A stretch of DNA of 64,000 nucleotides from Tachypleus tridentatus (taxonomy: Eukaryota > Arthropoda > Merostomata > Xiphosura > Limulidae): positions 3,596,001 to 3,660,000 of the forward strand of contig NC_134830.1 in assembly GCF_004210375.1 (NCBI RefSeq). Direction: 5' to 3'. Position numbers and translations under genes: made by a program. Positions 50,901 through 59,900 of the stretch are shown here, piece by piece. The notes below the pieces were generated by a model. That model did not search any database. It had not been told where the DNA came from and was given only the letters and a program-made list of their open reading frames with translations. Within the stretch, counting starts at the first letter, position 1. Every line of letters begins with the position of its first letter.

Positions 50901-53900
50901 TATAACTGGTTCATATATATATACTTTCCTATGAATGTTGGTAACATATAACTGGTTCATATATATATACTTTCCTATGAATGTTGGTAACATGTAACTG
51001 GTTCATATATATATATACTTTCCTATGAATGTTGGTAACATGTAACTGGTTCATATATATATATACTTTCCTATGAATGTTGGTAACATGTAACTGGTTC
51101 ATATATATACTTTCCTATGAATGTTGGTAACATATAACTGGTTCATATATGTACTTTCCTATGAATGTTGGTAACATATAACTGGTTCATATATATGAAC
51201 TTTCCTATGAATGTTGGTAACATATAACTGGTTCATATATATACTTTCCTATGAATTTTGGTAACATATAATTAGTTCATATATATACTTTCCTATGAAT
51301 GTTGGTAACATATAACTGGTTCATATATATATACTTTCCTATGAATGTTGGTAACATATAACTGGTTCATATATATATACTTTCCTATGAATGTTGGTAA
51401 CATATAACTGGTTCATATATATACTTTCCTATGAATTTTGGTAACATATAATTAGTTCATATATATACTTTCCTATGAATGTTGGTAACATATAACTGGT
51501 TCATATATATACTTTCCTATGAATGTTGGTAACATATAACTGGTTCATATATATATACTTTCCTATGAATGTTGGTAACATATAACTGGTTCATATATAT
51601 ATACTTTCCTATGAATGTTGGTAACATATAACTGGTTCATATATATATACTTTCCTATGAATGTTGGTAACATATAACTGGTTCATATATATATACTTTC
51701 CTATGAATGTTGGTAACATATAACTGGTTCATATATATATACTTTCCTATGAATGTTGGTAACATATAACTGGTTCATATATATATATACTTTCCTATGA
51801 ATGTTGGTAACATATAACTGGTTCATATATATATATATACTTTCCTATGAATGTTGGTAACATATAACTGGTTCATATATATATATACTTTCCTATGAAT
51901 GTTGGTAACATATAACTGGTTCATATATATATATACTTTCCTATGAATGTTGGTAACATATAACTGGTTCATATATATATACTTTCCTATGAATGTTGGT
52001 AATGTGTACGAGATCTGTTAAAAAAATACGCGGACTGTTTGAATTGCGAGGCTCCAATTGGTTCCAGGGGAATCCGCTTGGTGTCGCTAGGTTCGCACAG
52101 ATCAGCTGATTACGACGCCATTTCTCGATTGCAGATATCTTTGTTTGTGTATTAGCTACGCGGTTTTAAGTGAAGTGCAATTTTTTCGTTTGGCGGATTT
52201 CAGAATGAATGACCTGAAGGAGCAACAACTTGCTGTGACATTTTGTGTTAAACTTGGAAAATCTGCATCTGAAATTTTTGCTTTGCTTAACACGGCTTAC
52301 GGTGATGTTGCTATGAAGCGTATGGCAAGTTTCAAGTCGCATGAACATTTTAAGGATGGTTGACAGTCCATTGAAGAGATGATGAGCATCCTGGACGTCC
52401 TTCCATGTCAACTGATGACCCACACGTCGACAAAATCAACACCCTGGTACGGGCAAATCGACGTCTGACTGTCAGGGAGCTTGCTGAAGAGTGTAGGATA
52501 TCAGTTGGATCTTGTTACAAAATTTTGATCGAAAAATTGAAGATGCACTGTGTTGCTGCGAAATTTGTGTCTCAGAACTCGTGTGTTTTTGGCCAAACAC
52601 TCGATCACTGTTCTTCCCCACCCCCCTACTCACCTGACCTTGCTCCTTACGATTTTTTCTTGTTCCCCAAACTCAAAAGACCCTTGAAAGGAAGAAGATT
52701 TGAGAAGATTCCCGAGATTAAGGCAAATACGACGAAGGAGCTGGAGGACATTACAAAAGAAGCGTACCAGGACTGTTTCAACAAATGGAAACAGCGTTGG
52801 GATAAGTGTGTGCATTGGGGAGGAGAGTACTTTGAAGGGGTTTCAAACCTGTAACTTCTAAATAAAGTACATTTTGTTTTATGACATCAGTTCCGCGTAT
52901 TTTTTGAACAGCCCTCGTAACTGGTTCATATATATACTTTCCTATGAATGTTAGTAACATGTAACTGGTTCATATATATACTTTTCTATGAATGTTAGTA
53001 ACATGTAACTGGTTCATGTTATCAATAGATCTACTGATACATATATGTACTTTTTCAAAGAATTATTCATTACTGTTATTTCTTTGCTTTTCTGAATATC
53101 CTTTGTATTTTTCACGAAATGATCAATTGAAGTGAACAACTAAACAGAGACTAAGAATTAACTTTTGTTTCAACATATGTAATTTGCTGTACTAAATAGA
53201 ATTAAAATTTGTTTCATGTATAGAACCAACTTTGTGTCATCCATAATTTTGAAGAAGGTTTTTTTTTATACTTAGAAAAGTTCCAATTCTCGGTAAGCAT
53301 ACTAAGCGTATTACTTATGGGGCCTGGAGCCAACAGAATTACCTAGCCCTTGTTGGAGATGATAAGGTTTTGACAGTTAGCAACCAAGATGGAGATACTG
53401 TGTGTGAGAGCAGCTTAAAAGCTGAAGCTTCATTAGTTCAGTTTTCCTCCATGAAGCAAGATGACAGAACTTCGGGAGATAACACTGTGAGTTTCGTAAT
53501 ATTTATATTACTCTGTAAATGCTGAACACCTTTTATTGTATCTTTTCTGTTAAAAACATTCTTAAAAAACTAAGGTTTAAGTAACTGGTTTTTAAGTTGT
53601 TCTGTCGTTCAAAAGAATCATACAGATACTGTTACTGATAAATTTTGACTCACCAGAGTATAGCTGATATGAAATAAAACTATAGCGAATATGGTAGACT
53701 GTAGAATAACTCTTAAAGTGTTAATAATAGAAAGTCTTACATTTATATTACAATTAAAACTGTATTAAGGACAATATTTTTTATATTTGCAACATTGTCA
53801 AAAATTAGACCACTTGTGTTTGAACAGATATAATTTGAAATATTAGAAAAAATAATACTGTGATGCTTTTGGAATTTTTGAAATAGAAAAATTGGACTTT

Positions 53901-56900
53901 GTTTTGATAGTTTAATTAAACTTTGTGTGTGCAAATTGAGGTAATAATGAGCATTACTGTATGTAAGTTGTCAGTAACTTGGTTGGTGTATTGTCAGGTC
54001 TTGCTCCAATTAGATCTTAGTTGTGTCATTACGAATGTTTGCCTGTGCAAACATACTCTGCTGGTTTGTAGGATAAAGTGCTCAAGAATGATAAAGAAAA
54101 TGTAATTGAATCCAGTCAGTTTGTATTTTACACTTTTAAATTGTGACTATTAAATTGAAACAAAGGTTTTCAAATTCTGTATGTTATCTGTGGATGAAGT
54201 TATGTGTATTTGGAGATACGGAACAGATAACCTCAAAGAATGAACTTCCTGTACCAGATTTAAGCATGGATTGAGCTGTTTTAGAGCTCTTGAATTTGAA
54301 CCTGGCAAGTTGGTTTCAAATCTGTGTGATGTTACACATTATTTCACTTACTTTATGCTGAGGTTGCATTATAAGAGTAAACATCAGTCACTTAGAATGG
54401 GCTGTAGGCTGCTGATGGCTGTCTGCCTGCCCTATGATCACAATCACTTAGTATGGGCTGCAGGCTGCTGATGGCTGTCTGCCTGCCCTATGATCACAAT
54501 CACTTAGTATGGGCTGCAGGCTGCTGATGGCTGTCTGCCTGCCCTATGATCACAAATTCAAAATGACAGATGGCAGCAAATAACCTTAGTAATGTTCCAA
54601 TAAATATAAATAGAAATTTAAGCATGGATTCCACGAGTGGAGGTTAGATGACAAGAAAAAACATGAAATGATCTCCGGTATATATATTGGTATTTTCAGG
54701 TTTTTAAAAGATAATCAGGTTGTTACAAATAATGGCTTTTGATCTCTTCTCTGGCAGGTAAGCCTTGTTCTTCAGAAGAAAACGTTGTTTTTGTTGAATA
54801 TCAATGATGCAGAAAATCCTATCGTTTTAGCATTCCAGGAGAAATATGGAGCCATCATTGAGTACAAATGGTAATTTTCTGAGGATTTCCTCTGTTTTTA
54901 TGAATATTAACACTAGATTAATTAGTGAATTTAAAAAATGATACATCACTGTTTTTGAAATAAGAATTTTATGTGGGCTTTAAGAAAGTGTTAAATTTTG
55001 ATAGACTACAGACATTTTTCAACAGGGCTTGTGTATAAACTATGACATCAGTGATGATTGAGGTATATTTGTACGTTTATTAAAATAAGTAAAACCTTAA
55101 GTTGCAAATAAAAATTAAAGTTCAATATTATGTAGCAGAAAGCTGTGTTTTTAGTTTATTTTGAATTAATTCTGTCTAGTTAGTAAAGTGTTACAAGTCT
55201 TGAGGTTCAATATTATGTAGCAGAAAGCTGTGTTTTTAGTTTATTTTGAATTAATTCTGTCTAGTTAGTAAAGTGTTACAAGTCTTAAGGTTCAATATTA
55301 TGTAGCAGAAAGCTGTGTTTTTAGTTTATTTTGAATTAATTCTGTCTAGTTAGTAAAGTGTTGCAAGTCTTAAGGTTCAATATTATGGACCAGAAAGCTG
55401 CGTTTTTAGTTTATTTTTTATTAATTCTGTCTAGTTAGTAAAGTGTTACAAGTCTTAAGGTTCAATATTATGTAGCAGAAAGCTGTGTTTTTAGTTTATT
55501 TTGAATTAATTCTGTCTAGTTAGTAAAGTGTTACAAGTCTTAAGGTTCGATATTATAGACCAGAAAGCTGCGTTTTTAGTTTATTTTTTATTAATTCTGT
55601 CTAGTTAGTAAAGTGTTGCAAGTATCAAATTTCTTCTGTATTTGAAATGCTATTGTAATATGTATGTAACTTTGTGTGTAACTAAAGACAAAACCTAGCT
55701 TTCTGTCATGCTGTTTGGATAATGATATTCATAAAAATTATTTTCTACTTATGAATGGCTGTTAAGTTTATAATTTAGAGAAATAATAGATTGTTCAGTT
55801 GTTTTTTAATGATTCATTGCTTAATTGAAACAAATTACTATCTTTTCTAGTCCTTGTTTATTATAGCATATGCTTGGTGTAACATCAGTATTTATATCAC
55901 ATTCACACAACACATTTGTTTTCACTGTTTCTGTGGCTTAACAAAAAGTTTAAGTTAACTAGTTAATGTTTCAAGGTTTCCTATCTCAAGGTAGTGTTGG
56001 TTTTTACTTATTGCCACATAATGGCTTCACTTTCAACTAGGTTTAAACTGTATTACAACTGTGATGATAACCACATATACTGTTCCATTTGCATCTGATT
56101 TCTGAAAAATATTTTTATTCCCCTTGTCTTATTGAAATTTACTTATCAAAAGCTGAAATCCTAAAAAATAAAATGTTCAGATTTGTTCAGTACTGACCTG
56201 AATTCCACTTGTAATAACAAAGTTTTTACTCACAACATATCAATACCTTACATGGAATAAAGCTAGATAGATTTAATTTGCTTGAGAAACAGCTACAAAA
56301 CAAACATCCAGAACCATAAGGTGGACCATTATGTAATGTGTTGAACCATAAGATAGGTTATCAAGTAATGTGCCATGATTTTATGGTATTAGCTGAAGTA
56401 AGACCCAAATTATTTTGGGAGTATCTTCTCTATTTAGTTCTAATTTTTTCTGGCCTCACAATACTTAAAAAAATGAAAGAAAAGGAATTATGGGATGCTC
56501 AAGCTCACAATGACCCACATCTTTAACACCTTCTGTTGTCTGTGGCCAGAAATGGGAAGGTGATCCTACATCTTTACCACCTTCTGTTGTCTGTGGGCAG
56601 AAGTGGGAAGGTGATCCTACATCTTTACCACCTTCTGTTGTCTGTGGGCAGAAGTGGGAAGGTGATCTTACATCTTTACCACCTTCTGTTGTCTGTGGGC
56701 AGAAGTGGGAAGGTGATCCTACATCTTTACCACCTTCTGTTGTCTGTGGGCAGAAGTGGGAAGGTGATCCTACATCTTTACCACTTTCTGTTGTCTGTTG
56801 GCAGAAGTGGGAAGGTGATCCTACATCTTTGCTAACTTCTGTTGTCTGTGGTCAGAAGTAGGAAGGTGATCCACATCTTTACTCCCTTCTGCTGTCTGTG

Positions 56901-59900
56901 GTCAGAAGTGGGAAGGTGATCTACATCTTTACTCCCTTCTGTTGTCTATGGTCAGAAGTAGGAAGGTGATCCTACATCTTTACTCCCTTCTGTTGTCTGT
57001 GGATTAGGAAGGTGATTACTCTCTTATTACGTATAAGAAAAATAATAAAGTGTTACACATCAATGGAGGAGATAAGAAAACGGTCCTTGTAGTTGGCAAT
57101 TCAGCTCCCTGTATGATGTTTGAACATAAAATACACGATGTTATGGTAATATTACACTAAACAGAAGACAGAGACAATAAATATGTATTTTTTATGATAA
57201 GGTATAAATATATTTATTTGTAGGTATGGAGATGGATACATTCTGTTAGGATTCTCTCATGGATATTTTGTGGTGATATCTACTCATCTTAAAGAGATAG
57301 GTCAGGTAAGACTTGTGGTGATATCTACTCATCTTAAAGAGATAGGTCAGGTAAGACTTGTGGTGATATCTACTCATCTTAAAGAGATAGGTCAGGTAAG
57401 ACTTGTGGTGATATCTACTCATCTTAAAGAGATAGGTCAGGTAAGATTAAGAAAATTGTTGTATTTATAGAATGGAAGAGGAAACAACTCAAATATCTGT
57501 TCAACATCTGATCACTGAATATTAAGTTTCAAAAATAAAACTGAAATATGATAGTAACATGCTGTTCAATATTCAGTGCTATCAAATGTAGTTGTTTTAC
57601 TGGTTACTGAAGAATTTTTCTTTATGTTCATTCCTCTAAGTTTCATGTGTTGTTCTTTTTGTTATGTTTTCTAGGTTTTTTGATGTGTATAGTTCATGAA
57701 ATGTTACTTAAAGTGTGGAGAAATATACTACTTATGGTTAAGTCTCTCTCCTCAATTTTTGACAACGTTATTACATAACTTTAAATCAAATATTCCTACC
57801 ATTCTGATTTAATGTATAACCCTACTTTTTATTAACCTTTAAGTTTACTTTCCAACATATCGAGAATTATTAAACTAAATCAAACTTCTGCATCAGGGCT
57901 AATGAGTGTAGTTGTGTGTTTTGTAAAGTGAACTTAGTACATTGTAGTTGGTAAGATCTAACCATTGCTGATGTAACAACACTTGAGGAACTTCATTCAA
58001 CAAATACAGTATGTATCCTTCAATAGGCATAAGCTTGTATTACTACCATACTTCCAAGTTTCGTCAGTGACTTCTTAGTTTGCTTTATGACTAACTTACG
58101 GACTACTATTGTTTTAAGGCCAATACTTTATGCAATCCAAAAACATCCTATTTTTATTTTACAAGACTTGCAGTCAGTGCACTCACTTGCAGTTGACCAA
58201 GCACAAAAGAGTTAGAAAGTAGATGAATCTAAAAACATTTACACTTTCTAGTATCTTGAGTTTATCTGCTAGCATTGTGTAATTTTCTGTCACATACCAT
58301 ATAATTAACTGATGTGAAAAAGTTTTGATTCTAAAGGTTTTTGTATGATCTTGCACTGTAACTTCCTTAGAAATTTTTACATGTATTTGGTTATTTTTAA
58401 TAATGTATTATGAAATATTTAGACTTAACTTATATGGCTTATAGCTGTTTTGATTTTTGTAATGTATCTTCATGAATTTCTTCTGTATATTTTTTGTAGA
58501 AAATTTTCAATGGTATCAAATGGAATATGAAAGATGCAATCTTTCATATGACTTACAAGTAAACACTTTTTGTCCACATTGGACAGCAGTAAGTTTGTAG
58601 AATTATAGTGCTCAAGTCAGGTACATTTTCCCTAGGTGGACACACCAGATAGTTTGATGTGTGTATTCTAGAAAAAATACACAATCACAAACACTTTTTG
58701 TTTCTGGTAACTTTTAATGTTATCGGGTTTGTGGTATTGAATATATTACATATTTCTGTAGGTTATTTATGTATATACATATACATTACATATTTGTGAA
58801 GGTTATTTACTTACATATTACATATTTATGTAGGTTATACGAGGGCTGTTCAAAAAATACTCGAACTGACATCATTAAACAAAATGTACTTCATTTAGAA
58901 GTTACAGGTCTGGGACCCCTTCAAAGTACTCTCCTCCCCAATGCACACACTTATCCCAACGCTGTTTCCACTTGTTGAAACAGTCCTGGTACGCTTCTTT
59001 TGTAATGTCCTCCAGCTTCTTCATCGCATTTGCCTTAATCTCGGGAATCGTCTCAAATCTTCTTCCTTTCAAGGGTCTTTTGAGTTTGGGGAACAAGAAA
59101 AAATTGCAAGGAGCAAGGTCAGGTGAATACGGGGGGTGGGGAAGAACAGTGATCGAGTGTTTGGCCAAAAACTCATGAGTTCTGCGTGGCACAAATTTCG
59201 CAGCAATGCGGTGCATCTTCAATTTTTCGGTCAAAATCTCGTAACAAGATCCAACTGATATCCCACACTCTTCAGCAAGCTTCCTGACAGTCAGACGTCG
59301 ATTTGCCCGCACCAGGGTGTTGAATTTGTCGACGTGTGGGTCGTCAGTTGACGTGGAAGGACGTCTATCTTCAATGGACTGTCGACCATCCTTAAAACAT
59401 TCATGCCACTTGAAACATGCCGTACGCTTCATAGCAACATCACCGTAAGCCGTGTTAAGCATAGCAAAAGTTTCAGTCGCAGATTTTCCAAGCTTAACAC
59501 AAAATTTCACAGCAAGTCGTTGCTCCTTCAGGTCATTCATTCTGAAATCCTCCAAACGAAAAAATTGCACTTCACTTAGCTTCACGTAGCTAATACACAA
59601 ATGAAGATATCTGCAATCGGGAAATGGCATCGTAATCAGCTGATCTGTGCGAACCTAGCGACACCAAGCGGATTCCCCTGGAACCAACTGGAGCCGCGCA
59701 ATTCAAACAGTCCGCCTATTTTTTTAACAGACCTCGTATATCTATATATATGGGAATATACACAATTTCTTCAGAAGGAATTCATTGTTGAAAAATAGGT
59801 TAAGATTCACTTCTTTTTCTAAAGTTTTGTTTATACCAATGTTGTAGATTGTTAGTGAAAGATAAAATAAACCTACAACTTAAGAAATAACCAACTCACT

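Larger units (their letters stand above)
50574..53015. repeat. ~45-53-bp array with variable (AT)n, split by a mariner (WDR19 intron 5)
   Basis: Unit ACTTTCCTATGAATGTTGGT, AACATATAACTGGTTCAT, then (AT)n of changing length, about 30 units from 50574 to 52006. A mariner element interrupts at a TA (52007-52919), and two to three units resume to 53015. Unit length changes come mostly from the AT run. Confidence 0.95.

Noticed and set aside
56536-56835. 99-codon frame of [17 protein letters not shown] repeats
   Set aside because: Reads the 51-bp array (17 codons per unit) in intron 7.
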